A DNA stretch of 64,000 nucleotides from contig NZ_JASZYT010000005.1 in assembly GCF_030316765.1 (NCBI RefSeq), forward strand, positions 62,001-126,000, read 5' to 3'. This stretch comes from Variovorax saccharolyticus (GTDB taxonomy: Bacteria; Pseudomonadota; Gammaproteobacteria; Burkholderiales; Burkholderiaceae_C). This document shows, piece after piece, positions 1-8,775 of the stretch (position 1 is its first letter; each line of letters opens with the position of its first letter). The translations under genes and the position numbers were made by a program. The notes beneath the pieces are model-generated. The model was not told where the DNA came from. It searched no databases and was given only the letters and a program-made list of their open reading frames with translations.

Positions 1-5
1 CGCCG

Positions 6-995
6 ATGAAACCGTGGATTCGACATGCCGCCGCGCTCGCCACCTTCGTGGCCGCGGCCGCCGCGCAGGCGGCCGGCCTCGTGGGCAGCACGCTGCCGGC
101 GGGCTTCCCCTCGATCGAAGACACTTCGCTGCGCAAGCCCCTGATCGGCTTCGGCGCCGCCGGAGCGGTGACGCGAACGCCGGTGATCTTCATTCACGGC
201 AACAACGACACGCCGTTTCCCACGCCCTGCAATCCCTTGGGGCGTATCCAGGCGCTGGCCCAATACCTGGCCGACCACGGCTACGCCACCAGCGAGCTGT
301 GGGGCGTGGGCTACCAGGGCGACCAATGCGACCTCGCGGCCGACCAGACACGGCGCTCGAGCATCGCCCACACCAATGCGGCCAACGTGCCCGACCTGCG
401 GCGCTTCGTGCGCGCGGTGATGGAGTTCACGGGCGCCAGGCGGGTCGACATCGTCGGCCACAGCCTGGGCGTGACGCTGGCGCGCGAGTGGATCCGCCAG
501 GACGAGGCGCAGCAGCTGGTGCGCCGCTTCGTGGCCATCGACGGGCCCAACCACGGCATCATCAACTGCTCGCCCGACCCCGCCAACTACTTCCAGGCCC
601 CGGCCGCGGGCGGCTTCACGCCGGCGAGCGATGTCTGCCAGGAACTGGGCTCGCCCGACACGCCGTTTTTGCGCCTGCTCAACGGCCGCAACGGCCGCAA
701 CGAGAACGACGGGCCCACGCGGGTGCTGGTGATCCGCAACGGCGATGCCAGCTTCGTCTACTTCCCGGTGCAGGACGGCGTGATCGCGCCGGTGCCCGCC
801 GTCGATTCCTTCGGCAAGCCGACCGACTTCTCCCGCAGCGCGAGCCTGCGCGGCGCGCGCGAGATCGTGCTCACGGGGCAGGGCGCCTACGACCTCGTCC
901 TGGGCACCGGGCACCTCGGCATCCTGAATTCGCCGCAGACCTGGCAGGCCACCTTCGAGTTCCTGAACGACCGCTCCAGGGGCAAGGACGACTGA
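6..995 (+). CDS. Secreted lipase-like alpha/beta hydrolase
   Basis: A 329-residue alpha/beta hydrolase, probably an exported esterase or triacylglycerol lipase of the class 2 (PF01674-like) type. A signal peptide of about 22 residues, ending near AQA, directs it out of the cytoplasm. An HGNN oxyanion-type motif lies at about residues 64-67. The nucleophile elbow GHSLG places Ser153 as the nucleophile, and His303 in GTGHLG is the likely catalytic His. The acid is not certain; an Asp near 258 (QDG) is a candidate. The start lies 6 bases into the window, so upstream control is not visible. A polyester depolymerase activity cannot be excluded. Confidence 0.82.
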   Translation: MKPWIRHAAALATFVAAAAAQAAGLVGSTLPAGFPSIEDTSLRKPLIGFGAAGAVTRTPVIFIHGNNDTPFPTPCNPLGRIQALAQYLADHGYATSELWGVGYQGDQCDLAADQTRRSSIAHTNAANVPDLRRFVRAVMEFTGARRVDIVGHSLGVTLAREWIRQDEAQQLVRRFVAIDGPNHGIINCSPDPANYFQAPAAGGFTPASDVCQELGSPDTPFLRLLNGRNGRNENDGPTRVLVIRNGDASFVYFPVQDGVIAPVPAVDSFGKPTDFSRSASLRGAREIVLTGQGAYDLVLGTGHLGILNSPQTWQATFEFLNDRSRGKDD

Positions 996-1034
996 GTCGG
1001 CCCCTCATCGGGCCGGGCCGCTATGCTGGGCGGC

Positions 1035-1532
1035 ATGACTCCCAAGACGCTGCTCGTCGTCTACCACACCATGACCGGCGGCACCGCGCAGATGGCGCAG
1101 GCCGCCGCCGCCGGCGCAGGCGCCGAAGCCGGTGTGCGGGTGCGCCTGCTGCGGGCGCCGGAGGCCCAGCCCGAGGACGTGCTGGGCGCCGACGGCTACG
1201 TGTTCGCCACGCCCGAGAACCTGGCTGCGATGGCCGGGCTCATGAAGGACTTCTTCGACCGCTGCTACTACGCCGCGCTCGACCGCATCAACGGCCGGCC
1301 CTATGCCGCGCTGGTGTGCGCGGGCAGCGACGGCCAGAACGCCGCGCGCCAGATCGACCGCATCGCCACCGGCTGGCGGCTGCGCTCCATCGCGCCGGCC
1401 TTGATCGTGTGCACCCATGCGCAGACGCCCGAGGCCATCGCGCGGCCCAAGCAGATCGGCGCCGACGACCTCGCGCAATGCCGCGAACTGGGTGCCGCGC
1501 TGGCGGCGGGGATGGCGCTCGGCGTGTTCTGA
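1035..1532 (+). CDS. Flavodoxin-family protein
   Basis: A 165-residue flavodoxin-like protein expected to bind FMN. The N-terminal strand LLVVYHTMTGGTAQMA resembles the phosphate-binding loop of flavodoxins. The segment DGYVFATPENLAAMAGLMKDFFDR matches the NAD(P)H:quinone oxidoreductase/WrbA-like region in which a conserved loop contacts the flavin ring. I chose the ATG at 1035 because the family begins next to the first beta strand; an in-frame ATG at 1023 would add four residues. It ends in a short convergent gap with the GYD gene. The electron donor and acceptor cannot be told from the sequence. Confidence 0.75.
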   Translation: MTPKTLLVVYHTMTGGTAQMAQAAAAGAGAEAGVRVRLLRAPEAQPEDVLGADGYVFATPENLAAMAGLMKDFFDRCYYAALDRINGRPYAALVCAGSDGQNAARQIDRIATGWRLRSIAPALIVCTHAQTPEAIARPKQIGADDLAQCRELGAALAAGMALGVF

Positions 1533-1546
1533 GCGCCCGGGCGCTC
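1531..1546. repeat. 16-bp perfect palindrome between convergent genes
   Basis: GAGCGCCCGGGCGCTC is fully self-complementary and spans the stop codon of the flavodoxin-like gene, just before the convergent GYD gene. It could form a short hairpin that helps end transcription from either side, but no T-run follows on either strand, so it is not a standard intrinsic terminator. Confidence 0.35.
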
Positions 1547-1566
1547 CTGCCGCGCCGCGCCGGCGT

Positions 1567-1893
1567 TCAGCCCTTGGGCGGCGGATAGGCCAGCTTGCCT
1601 GCGTTGCCCAGGAGCTCGACGGTTTCCGCGACGGTGTAGAGCTGCGAGGTCTTGAGGCTGCGTACATGCCCGGCGAGCTCGACCGCGATGACCGCCGTGG
1701 CCGCCACCTTGGCATCGGGTGCTTCGTAGATGATGAAGCCGTCGTGGTCGCCCGCCATGTAGTACATGCTGAGGAGCTTGCCGCCCAGTTTCTCGATCAG
1801 CGCCTTGACCGGGGCGCTGCGGTCTTCAGGGTTCTTGGCCAGCTTCTGCCAGCCTTCGGTGTTGTAGCTGAAGCAAGTCATGTAGGTAGGCAT
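1567..1893 (-). CDS. GYD domain protein
   Basis: A 108-residue protein matching the GYD family (PF08734), small dimeric ferredoxin-like-fold proteins of unknown function that resemble dimeric alpha-beta barrel proteins. Visible family features are the N-terminal YMTCFSYNTEGW strand, the central GGKLLSMYYMAGDHDGFIIYE segment and the C-terminal YTVAETVELL. The reading frame stays open further upstream, but I start at the ATG at 1893 because it opens directly into the conserved domain and GGAG lies 6 bases before it. It is a stand-alone gene, convergent with the flavodoxin-like gene. Confidence 0.8.
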   Translation of the reverse strand: MPTYMTCFSYNTEGWQKLAKNPEDRSAPVKALIEKLGGKLLSMYYMAGDHDGFIIYEAPDAKVAATAVIAVELAGHVRSLKTSQLYTVAETVELLGNAGKLAYPPPKG

Positions 1894-2053
1894 GCGCGTC
1901 TCCAATCTTGAAACCGGGGCCGCAACGAATCCGGGCCCGCGGCCCGGCGCCGCCCGGGTCCCTCGTGGCGGCCGGTTCGCTTTTACTCCGTCGAAGGCGG
2001 AATGCAATGCGGGCCTGCTTTTCCCTCACTGCAGGCGGGTCTGCGCGTCAGCT

Positions 2054-2941
2054 TCAGGCCGTTCGTTGCGGGCCCGCCTTGCGCGCCTTGCCGATCAGCA
2101 CCAGCGCGATGCCGCCGAGGATCGCGCCCGAAGCGAGCGCGAGCCGCAGCGAGATCGCCTCCGAAAGAAGCAGCGCCCCGCCGAAGGCGGCGATCGGCGG
2201 AACCGACAGCTGCACCGTGGCTGCGCGCATCGCGGACAGACCGGGCAGGGCGGCATACCAGATGACGTAGCCGATGCCGGAAGTGATGGCGCCGGAGGCG
2301 ATCGCCAGGGCCGCGCCGTGCGCATCCGCGTGCATCCGGCTGGCGAACAGCAGGCTCAGCAGCAGCGCCACCGGAGCCGCCCGCGCGAAGTTGGAGGCGG
2401 TCGCGGCCAGCGGATCCGCGACGCCGCGGCCGCGCAGCGAGTAGACGCCCCAGGCGATGCCGGCAATGGCCATCAAGCCCGCACCCAGCGGCGGCGGCGC
2501 GGCGATCCCCGGCGACACCAGGTAGAAGAGCCCCGCGACGGCCAGCACGAAACCGGTCCACGCCATCGGGCCGAAGCGCTCGCCGGCGCGCAGTCCGGCG
2601 CTGAACATGGTCAGTTGCACCGCGCCGAAGAGGATCAAGGCACCGCTGCCGGCGGACAGGCTCAGGTAGGCGAAGGAAAAGAACGCGACATAGGCGAACA
2701 GCATGGCGGCAGCGAGCCAGTCGGCAGCGGCCGACGGCGCCGGGCCCGACCTGAGACGCACGATGACGGCGAGCATCAGCGCGCCGGACACCAGCCGGAT
2801 GCTCGAGAAGCTGGCCGGGTCGATGCTCCCGTGCTGCAGGGCGAGCCGGCACAACAGCGAATTGGCGGCGAAGGCCAGCATGGCCGCGGCAGTCAGGAGG
2901 ATCGTCCGCAGCCTGGCCGGGCCGCCGCGTTCCTCAGGCAT
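2054..2941 (-). CDS. EamA/DMT-family transporter
   Basis: A 295-residue integral membrane protein with about ten hydrophobic helices arranged as two EamA repeats, the architecture of drug/metabolite transporter superfamily exporters such as RhaT or YdcZ-like carriers. The substrate is unknown; members export amino acids, metabolites or drugs across the inner membrane. Its start overlaps the stop of the upstream DUF2182 gene by 8 bases, so the two are translationally coupled as the last genes of a DUF1326-DUF2182-EamA operon read leftwards. Confidence 0.82.
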   Translation of the reverse strand: MPEERGGPARLRTILLTAAAMLAFAANSLLCRLALQHGSIDPASFSSIRLVSGALMLAVIVRLRSGPAPSAAADWLAAAMLFAYVAFFSFAYLSLSAGSGALILFGAVQLTMFSAGLRAGERFGPMAWTGFVLAVAGLFYLVSPGIAAPPPLGAGLMAIAGIAWGVYSLRGRGVADPLAATASNFARAAPVALLLSLLFASRMHADAHGAALAIASGAITSGIGYVIWYAALPGLSAMRAATVQLSVPPIAAFGGALLLSEAISLRLALASGAILGGIALVLIGKARKAGPQRTA

Positions 2942-3764
2942 TCGTCGCCACCAGCACGGCGGCCCATCCCAGCAGGGCGAATCCCAGGGGCGCGCTCAGG
3001 CGCCGGCCCCAGCGGAGGTTCTTCTCGATCGCCATCACGGCGGCGAGCAACAGCATCCAGCCGAGGCTGCCGGTGCCGACGACGAACATCAGCAGCATCA
3101 GCGCCCAGCAGCAGCCGACGCAGAACAGGCCGTGGTGCATGCCGAGCGCGAAGGCCTGGCGCGCCTGGCCTTGGCCGCGCCAGTGCTCGATGACGAAGCT
3201 CAAGGGCGTGCGGCACTTGTCCATGCAGCGGTGCTTGAGGCTGCTGAACTGGAAGGCGCCGGCCAGCGCGATGGTCGCGGCGCCGATCAGCCAGCCGTTC
3301 CAGGCCACGGTGGGCGAGTTGGCGAGCAGCGCCAGCACGCCGCTGTGAAGCGCATGCGCGAGGAGGCCGAAGGCGCCCCACACCGCCACGTAGCCGAGGC
3401 CGAGCAGCACCAGGAGGCGCCCATGGTCCGGGCGCCCGGCCGTCAACCGGTCGAAGGCGTTGAACAGGGGCAGGGTGGTCGGCAGCATCATGGCGGCCGT
3501 CATGAGGATCCAGGCGGCGGCGTAGAGCAGCATCGGCAGCAGCACGCTGCCGGCCGGCACGGCGCGGCACAGGAAGGCGGCCGGACCGGAGGTCATCCAG
3601 TCGTCGTGCGCGAGATAGCGCCCGTACGGGCTGCGCGCCCAGGCCCAGAGCAGCAGCCACGCCAACGCGATCAGCGCTGCGAGCACCGGCAGGAAGATGC
3701 GCTGGTGACGCGAGGCAGCGCCCGTGGGTGGGGGCGCCGGCTTCTCGCCCCGGACGGCACTCAC
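2934..3764 (-). CDS. DUF2182 integral membrane protein
   Basis: A 276-residue membrane protein of the DUF2182 family (PF09948), described as predicted metal-binding integral membrane proteins without a known reaction. Seven or so hydrophobic segments are visible. The C-terminal half carries the family signature: a histidine/cysteine cluster HHGLFCVGCCW followed by a helix ending in EKNLRWG. The gene lies 39 bases downstream of the DUF1326 gene, a pairing recurrent in proteobacteria and actinobacteria, which suggests that the two products work together at the membrane. What they transport or modify is not known. Confidence 0.82.
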   Translation of the reverse strand: MSAVRGEKPAPPPTGAASRHQRIFLPVLAALIALAWLLLWAWARSPYGRYLAHDDWMTSGPAAFLCRAVPAGSVLLPMLLYAAAWILMTAAMMLPTTLPLFNAFDRLTAGRPDHGRLLVLLGLGYVAVWGAFGLLAHALHSGVLALLANSPTVAWNGWLIGAATIALAGAFQFSSLKHRCMDKCRTPLSFVIEHWRGQGQARQAFALGMHHGLFCVGCCWALMLLMFVVGTGSLGWMLLLAAVMAIEKNLRWGRRLSAPLGFALLGWAAVLVATNA

Positions 3765-3803
3765 AAGGCGACTTCCATGTTGCGCAGTCGGTCTGCAGGC
3801 CGT

Positions 3804-4406
3804 TCAACAGTCGAAGACGAAGGTGCTTTGCAGGGCGTTGTGGTTCTTGATGTCGAGGTCGATGCCCAGGGCGGGGTTCTTCGACCGGTAGGTGGGCGCC
3901 TTGCCGACGAATACCGGCGCGCCCGGCACGGTCGAGAACACGGTGTCGGACAGCGTGGTCTGGCCGCCGGTCGCGCCGCGATAGGGTTCGAGTTCGGCGT
4001 AGTAGTCCTTGCCGATCTCGAGTTCGCCCTTGCCCTCCTTCACCGTGAAGCGGATCGGCGCCCGCTCCACCGAAACGACTTGGCCGATGAGCTTGGCGAG
4101 ATCGGCGATCGGGCCGCCGGCCTGGCCGGTGTAGACCTTGAGAAGCGCCTCCTCCTGGGCCTTCGACGCGTTGTCGTCGACGAAGATCGCCGCGGTCCAG
4201 TTGCCTTCGAGGATGTTGCCGGGCACATGCGCCACGGCCGCGATGGTGTTGCCGCCCACGTCGACGCCGTCGATCGTGCCCTTGTCGATGCGCCACGCGA
4301 CGATGGTGTCGCAGGTGCCGTTGTCGGGGTCCTCACCAATCCAGCAGGGGCACAGCACATTGCAGTTGCACACCTCCAGCAGACGTCCTTCCAGGTGATA
4401 GCTCAT
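3804..4406 (-). CDS. DUF1326 domain protein
   Basis: A 200-residue soluble protein of the DUF1326 family (PF07040). A dense N-terminal cysteine motif CNCNVLCPCW, at about residues 13-22, is the likely metal or cofactor site, followed by a further Cys in GTCDT. I start at the ATG at 4406 because GGAGG lies about 5 bases upstream and the family begins at this point, although the frame stays open further upstream. It heads the three-gene leftward operon with DUF2182 and EamA. No function is established; a role in metal handling with the DUF2182 protein is inference from the cysteine motif and adjacency. Confidence 0.82.
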   Translation of the reverse strand: MSYHLEGRLLEVCNCNVLCPCWIGEDPDNGTCDTIVAWRIDKGTIDGVDVGGNTIAAVAHVPGNILEGNWTAAIFVDDNASKAQEEALLKVYTGQAGGPIADLAKLIGQVVSVERAPIRFTVKEGKGELEIGKDYYAELEPYRGATGGQTTLSDTVFSTVPGAPVFVGKAPTYRSKNPALGIDLDIKNHNALQSTFVFDC

Positions 4407-4548
4407 ACGAACCTCCGTTGAAGCCGCACGAATACCACCTTGTCGTCGCGGCCCGGGCGGCAAGGGGCCCAACGATGCTACGCCGCGCGAAGAGTCAAGT
4501 CCAGTTTGGGTGACGGCCCGGCCGGCCGCCTCCTGCCTGCGGCGATGC

Positions 4549-4836
4549 CTAGGAGTTCTTTGCCTGGCCGTCGAGGCGGCGGTTGGCGTCGAGCGCGTAG
4601 ACGACCTGCTTGTCGTCCGCCGACTTGTGGGGCGTTGCGCCTTCGCCCGAAGGCAGGGCCGAGGAGCCGTAGAGCTCGCGTTCGAGCCGCTTCGCACGCT
4701 CCGCATACATGCGGGCCAGCGCGCCGTGATGCTCGGCGGCGGCCTGGTGCTCGATGCGCGCCATGTGCGCTTCCTCGAGCAGCGTCATGACGCGCCGCAG
4801 GTGGCCGTTTCGGCTGGGTTGAAAGATGTTGAACAT
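4549..4836 (-). CDS. Small coiled-coil hypothetical protein
   Basis: I do not recognise this 95-residue protein. It has no signal peptide or membrane helix. Residues 12-55 are rich in Leu, Ala, Glu and Arg and should form one or two amphipathic helices or a coiled coil. The C-terminal third is polar and probably disordered. An excellent ribosome binding site, AAGGAGGG, sits about 4 bases before the ATG, so translation is well supported. It stands alone between the DUF1326 operon and the dehydrogenase operon. Confidence 0.6.
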   Translation of the reverse strand: MFNIFQPSRNGHLRRVMTLLEEAHMARIEHQAAAEHHGALARMYAERAKRLERELYGSSALPSGEGATPHKSADDKQVVYALDANRRLDGQAKNS

Positions 4837-4956
4837 CAGACCCTCCTTCGCTGGAAGCGATTGAACACCCCCGCTTTTTACTTCAATCGGGCAGGGCGCG
4901 CTGGCGGCTCGAAGGCCTAGGCCGTCCGGACGATGGCGCGAACGGCCGGCGCTGGA

Positions 4957-5994
4957 TCAATCGAAGTTCAGCAGCACCTTCATCGCCTGCGAGCGATCGG
5001 CCGCCAGCGCGAAGGCGCGCGCCGAATCGCGGTACGAGAGCGTGGCCGAGATCAGGGGCTTGACGTCGACCAGCCCCTTGTTGAGCAACTCGACCGCGAC
5101 CGCGAACTCCTCGTGGAAGCGGAAGGCGCCGCGCAGGTCGAACTCCCTGGCGACGATGGTGTTGATCGGCAGCTGGATCTCGCCGCCGGCCAGCCCGAGC
5201 TGCACGATGATGCCGCGCGGGCGCAGCGCCTCGAAGGCGCCGACCAGCGCGCGCGGGTTGCCGCTGGCCTCCAGCAGCACGTCGAAGCTGCCCTTGTCCG
5301 CGGCGAATCGCCTGAGGCCATCGGGTTCCTCGGCCACGTTGACCACCTCGTCGGCGCCGACCTTCAGGGCCTTCTCGAGCGTCAGCGCGCCGACGTCGGT
5401 GGCCACGATGTGGGCCGCTCCCGCGCGCCGCGCCGCGATGATCGCCAGCGCGCCGATCGGCCCGCAGCCGGTCACCAGCACGCGCTGGCCCAGCAGCGGG
5501 CCGGCGCGGCGTACCGCGTGCAGCGCCACCGACAGCGGCTCGGCCATCGAGCCCTCGCCGTCGCTGACCGAATCCGCGAGCTTGTGGGCTTGGTGCGTCT
5601 CGACCACGATCTGCTGGCGGAAGGCGCCCTGCACATGCGGGTTGCGCATCGCGCTGCCGTAGTAGCGCATGTCCAGGCAGTGGTTCTGCAGGCCCTGCTG
5701 GCAGAAGCGGCACAGGCCGCAGGGCCGGCTCGGGCTGATCGCGATGCGCTCGCCGGGGCGAAAGCCCGTGACGGCGGAGCCCACCGCCTCGATCATGCCG
5801 GCCACCTCGTGGCCCAGCACCATGGGCTGCTGGATGCGCACGGTGCCGAAGCCGCCGTGCTGGTAGTAGTGCAGGTCGGAGCCGCAGATGCCGCCGCAGC
5901 GCACGCGCACCTGCAGCTGGTCGGCGCCGAGCTCGGCGGTTTCGATCTCCTCGACGCGCAGGTCGCCGGGGGCATGGATGACGAGGGCTTGCAT
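4957..5994 (-). CDS. Zinc-dependent dehydrogenase, L-idonate 5-dehydrogenase-like
   Basis: A 345-residue medium-chain dehydrogenase. Catalytic zinc ligands are visible in GGICGSD (Cys near 37) and GHEVAG (His-Glu near 61). The structural zinc lobe CGLCRFCQQGLQNHC supplies four Cys. The Rossmann motif is GCGPIGALAII near residue 170. Overall it resembles L-idonate 5-dehydrogenase (IdnD), which oxidises L-idonate to 5-ketogluconate with NAD(P)+. It is the last gene of a leftward operon, 8 bases after an SDR resembling gluconate 5-dehydrogenase, so the two may interconvert a polyol or hydroxy acid through a ketone. The true substrate may not be idonate, because the other operon genes suggest amino acid chemistry. 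Confidence 0.78.
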   Translation of the reverse strand: MQALVIHAPGDLRVEEIETAELGADQLQVRVRCGGICGSDLHYYQHGGFGTVRIQQPMVLGHEVAGMIEAVGSAVTGFRPGERIAISPSRPCGLCRFCQQGLQNHCLDMRYYGSAMRNPHVQGAFRQQIVVETHQAHKLADSVSDGEGSMAEPLSVALHAVRRAGPLLGQRVLVTGCGPIGALAIIAARRAGAAHIVATDVGALTLEKALKVGADEVVNVAEEPDGLRRFAADKGSFDVLLEASGNPRALVGAFEALRPRGIIVQLGLAGGEIQLPINTIVAREFDLRGAFRFHEEFAVAVELLNKGLVDVKPLISATLSYRDSARAFALAADRSQAMKVLLNFD

Positions 5995-6002
5995 GGTGGT
6001 TC

Positions 6003-6776
6003 TCAGAGCGTTGCGGTCACGCCGCCATCGACGTAGAGGATGTGGCCGTTGACGAAGTTGGAGGCATCGCTGGCGAGGAACACGGCGGCGCCGACCAGGT
6101 CTTCCACGTCGCCCCAGCGCCGCGAGGGCGTGCGCCCGACGAGCCAGTTCGTGAACTCCTCGTTCTTCACCAGCGCCTCGGTCAGCTCGGTCTTGAAGTA
6201 GCCGGGCCCGAGGCCATTGACCTGGATGCCGTGCTGGCCCCAGTCGATCGCCATGCCCTTGGTCAGCATCTTCACGGCGCCCTTGCTGGCGGTGTAGGGC
6301 GCGATGCCGGGACGGCCCAGCTCGCTCTGCACCGAGCAGATGTTGACGATCTTGCCGCGGCGGCGCGGGATCATGTGGCGCGCCACCGCCTGGCCGACGA
6401 GGAACACGCTGTCGACGTTGGTCTTCATGAGTTCGTGCCAGTCGGCCTCGGCGAACTGGTCGAGCGGCGCGCGGCGCTGCATGCCGGCGTTGTTGACCAG
6501 GATGTCGATGGCGCCGACCTCGGCCTCGATGCGTGCCACCGCGGCCGCCACGGCGTCGCCGGAGGTGACGTCGAAGGGCGCGGTCAGCACCTGCAGGCCC
6601 TCGCCGCGCAGCACTTCCGCGGCGGCTTCGAGCTTGCCGGCATTGCGGGCGTTGAGGATCACGCGCGCACCCGCGCCGGCGAGGCCGCGCGCCAGCGCGA
6701 AGCCGATGCCGGCACTCGAGCCGGTGATGAGCGCGGTGCGCCCGCTGAGGTCGAAGCTTTTCAGTACAGGGCTCAA
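6003..6776 (-). CDS. SDR oxidoreductase, gluconate 5-dehydrogenase-like
   Basis: A 257-residue classical short-chain dehydrogenase. The cofactor motif TGSSAGIG lies near residue 18, the structural NNAG near 95, and the catalytic Tyr-Lys pair in YTASKGAVK near 160-164, preceded by an NICSV serine segment. It resembles gluconate 5-dehydrogenase (IdnO) and related NAD(P)-dependent 5-keto acid reductases. I take the TTG at 6776 as start: it gives the usual length, and GGAG sits about 8 bases upstream. It lies 14 bases after the RraA-like gene and 8 before the zinc dehydrogenase, in one operon. Confidence 0.78.
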   Translation of the reverse strand: MSPVLKSFDLSGRTALITGSSAGIGFALARGLAGAGARVILNARNAGKLEAAAEVLRGEGLQVLTAPFDVTSGDAVAAAVARIEAEVGAIDILVNNAGMQRRAPLDQFAEADWHELMKTNVDSVFLVGQAVARHMIPRRRGKIVNICSVQSELGRPGIAPYTASKGAVKMLTKGMAIDWGQHGIQVNGLGPGYFKTELTEALVKNEEFTNWLVGRTPSRRWGDVEDLVGAAVFLASDASNFVNGHILYVDGGVTATL

Positions 6777-6790
6777 AGTGGGTCTCCAGG

Positions 6791-7462
6791 TCAGTTGGGG
6801 CAGCGCGCCTCCAGCGCGTCGACGAAGCTGCGGTCCCAGCGCCCTTCCTTCATGGCGCGCATGGTCTCGGCTTCGGTCGCCAGGTGGGCCCGGGCCTTCT
6901 CGATGAGCCATTCTGCATCGTCCGGCGAAAAGGCCATCAACCCGTCCTGGTCGCCGACCACGATGTCGCCGGGGTTCACGCGCATGCCGCCCACCGACAC
7001 CGGGACGTTGATCTCGCCGGGCCCGTCCTTGTACGGTCCGCGATGGTTCACGCCGCGCGCGTAGACCGGGAAGTCGCGTTCGCGGATCTCGGCCAGGTCG
7101 CGGATGGCGCCATCGAGCACGACGCCCACGGTGCCGATGGTGGCGGCATAGAAGGACAGGATGCCGCCGATGACCGCGTTGGCCACGTCGCCGTCGGCGT
7201 CGATCACGATCACGTCGCCGGGCCGGCAGAACTCGAAGGCGCGCAGGAGCGTGAGGTTGTCGCCGCCGCGCGACCTGATCGTGACCGCCGTGCCGGTCAT
7301 CGTGCCGGGCCCGGGCCGGTGGTAGGGCCGGAGGCCGACGCTGCCGATGTTGCGGTGCATGTTGTCGCTCAGCGCCGCGACCGGGATGTCGCGCAGCGCG
7401 GCGATGTGCGCCGGGTTCACTTGCGGCGCGGACGGATTCTTGCGGATGCCCTTGAATTGCAT
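6791..7462 (-). CDS. RraA-like / HMG-CHA aldolase family protein
   Basis: A 223-residue member of the RraA-like family (PF03737), which contains both the RNase E inhibitor RraA and class II 4-hydroxy-4-methyl-2-oxoglutarate/4-carboxy-4-hydroxy-2-oxoadipate aldolases. The metal/pyruvate site is visible as GGILSFYAATIG followed by VVLDGAIRDLAEI, with the conserved Asp-Gly and Arg-Asp. The length and presence in a catabolic operon favour an aldolase or related lyase over an RNA regulator. The ATG at 7462 has GGAG upstream and lies 50 bases after the aminotransferase gene. Confidence 0.75.
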   Translation of the reverse strand: MQFKGIRKNPSAPQVNPAHIAALRDIPVAALSDNMHRNIGSVGLRPYHRPGPGTMTGTAVTIRSRGGDNLTLLRAFEFCRPGDVIVIDADGDVANAVIGGILSFYAATIGTVGVVLDGAIRDLAEIRERDFPVYARGVNHRGPYKDGPGEINVPVSVGGMRVNPGDIVVGDQDGLMAFSPDDAEWLIEKARAHLATEAETMRAMKEGRWDRSFVDALEARCPN

Positions 7463-7512
7463 GGGTGTCTCCTGTTCGGTGAGGTTGGGGTTCGAGGGGC
7501 CTTTGCCGCTGC

Positions 7513-8721
7513 TCAGCGAAGTTCGGCGACCGCACGCGAGATGCGCGCGCAGCCTTCCTCGAGGATGTCGATCGAGGTCGCGATGGACAGCCGGAAGTAG
7601 GGCGAGAGGCCGTAGGCGGTGCCCGCGACCATCGCGACCCCTTCGCTTTCCAGCAGGTACATCACGACGTCGCCGTCTTGGGCGAGAAGCTTGCCGGCCG
7701 GCGTGGTCTTGCCGATCAGGCCCTCGCAGCTGACGTAGAGGTAGAAGGCCCCGGGCGGCGTGGCGCAGCGCAGGCCGGGGATGGCGTTGATCAGGGCCAA
7801 GGTGCGGTCGCGGCGCTGCTTGTAGACCGCGACGCTCTCGGCGACGAAGGACTGGTCGCCGTTCATCGCGGCCGCGGCGGCGGCCTGGCTGATCGAGCAG
7901 CAGTTGCCGGTCGATTGCGACAGCAGCGTGTCCATCGCGCGGATCATGTCGGCCGGGCCGGCCACGTAGCCGATGCGCCAGCCGGTCATCGCATAGGTCT
8001 TCGAGACGCCGTTGACGACCAGCGTGCGGTCGCGCAGCTCGGGTGCGGCGCCGAGGATGTGGGGCGTCTTCTGGCCATCGAAGCGGATGTGCTCGTAGAT
8101 GTCGTCGGTCATCACCATCACCTGGCTGTGGCGCAGCAGCACGTCGGCCAGCGCCCGGTATTCGGCCGCGGTGTAGGCGGCGCCGGTCGGGTTGCTCGGC
8201 GAGTTGATCAGCAGCCAGCGCGTGCGCGGCGTGATGGCTGCCTCGAGTTGCGCGGGGGTCAGCTTGAAGCCGTTGGCTTCGGGGCAGGCGACGGTCACGG
8301 GCTGGCCGTCGCAGGCCAGCACCATGTCGGGGTAGGACACCCAGTAGGGCGCCGGCACGATGACCTCGTCGCCCGGCTCCAGCGTGATCGCGAAGGCGTT
8401 GTAGATCGCGCTCTTGGCGCCGCTGGTGGCGATGATCTCGTTCATCGCGTAGTCGAGGCCGTTCTCCCGCTTCAGCTTGGCGACGATGGCTTCGCGCAGC
8501 TCGACGGTTCCGGCCATCAGGGTGTAGCGCGTGGCGCCCTTGTCCATCGCCGCGGCGGCGGCCTGGCGGATGTGCAGCGGCGTGTCGAAGTCGGGCTCGC
8601 CGACGACGAGATTCACGATGGACTTGCCCTGGCGGCGCAACTCGTTGGCGCGGTCGGCGGCCGAGGTGCTGGGCGAGGGCTTGATGCGGCGGACGCGCTC
8701 TGCGATGCGGGTGGTGGTCAT
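7513..8721 (-). CDS. PLP-dependent aminotransferase (class I/II)
   Basis: A 402-residue fold-type I aminotransferase close to the aspartate aminotransferase Ib group. The PLP lysine is in VVNGVSKTYAMTGWRIGY, near residue 240; the ring-stacking and phosphate contacts include SGAKSAIYNAF, and NSPSNPTG near residue 170 is the carboxylate-binding loop. It transfers an amino group between an amino acid and a 2-oxo acid. It is the first gene of the leftward four-gene operon, and its promoter carries one copy of the proposed LysR motif (8776-8815). Together with the amino acid transporter in the same regulon this suggests catabolism of an amino acid-like compound. Confidence 0.83.
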   Translation of the reverse strand: MTTTRIAERVRRIKPSPSTSAADRANELRRQGKSIVNLVVGEPDFDTPLHIRQAAAAAMDKGATRYTLMAGTVELREAIVAKLKRENGLDYAMNEIIATSGAKSAIYNAFAITLEPGDEVIVPAPYWVSYPDMVLACDGQPVTVACPEANGFKLTPAQLEAAITPRTRWLLINSPSNPTGAAYTAAEYRALADVLLRHSQVMVMTDDIYEHIRFDGQKTPHILGAAPELRDRTLVVNGVSKTYAMTGWRIGYVAGPADMIRAMDTLLSQSTGNCCSISQAAAAAAMNGDQSFVAESVAVYKQRRDRTLALINAIPGLRCATPPGAFYLYVSCEGLIGKTTPAGKLLAQDGDVVMYLLESEGVAMVAGTAYGLSPYFRLSIATSIDILEEGCARISRAVAELR

Positions 8722-8775
8722 GGCTTGCTGGAGTGGGATGGCAGGACCGTACGGTACGCAGATCGCCTCGCCGAG

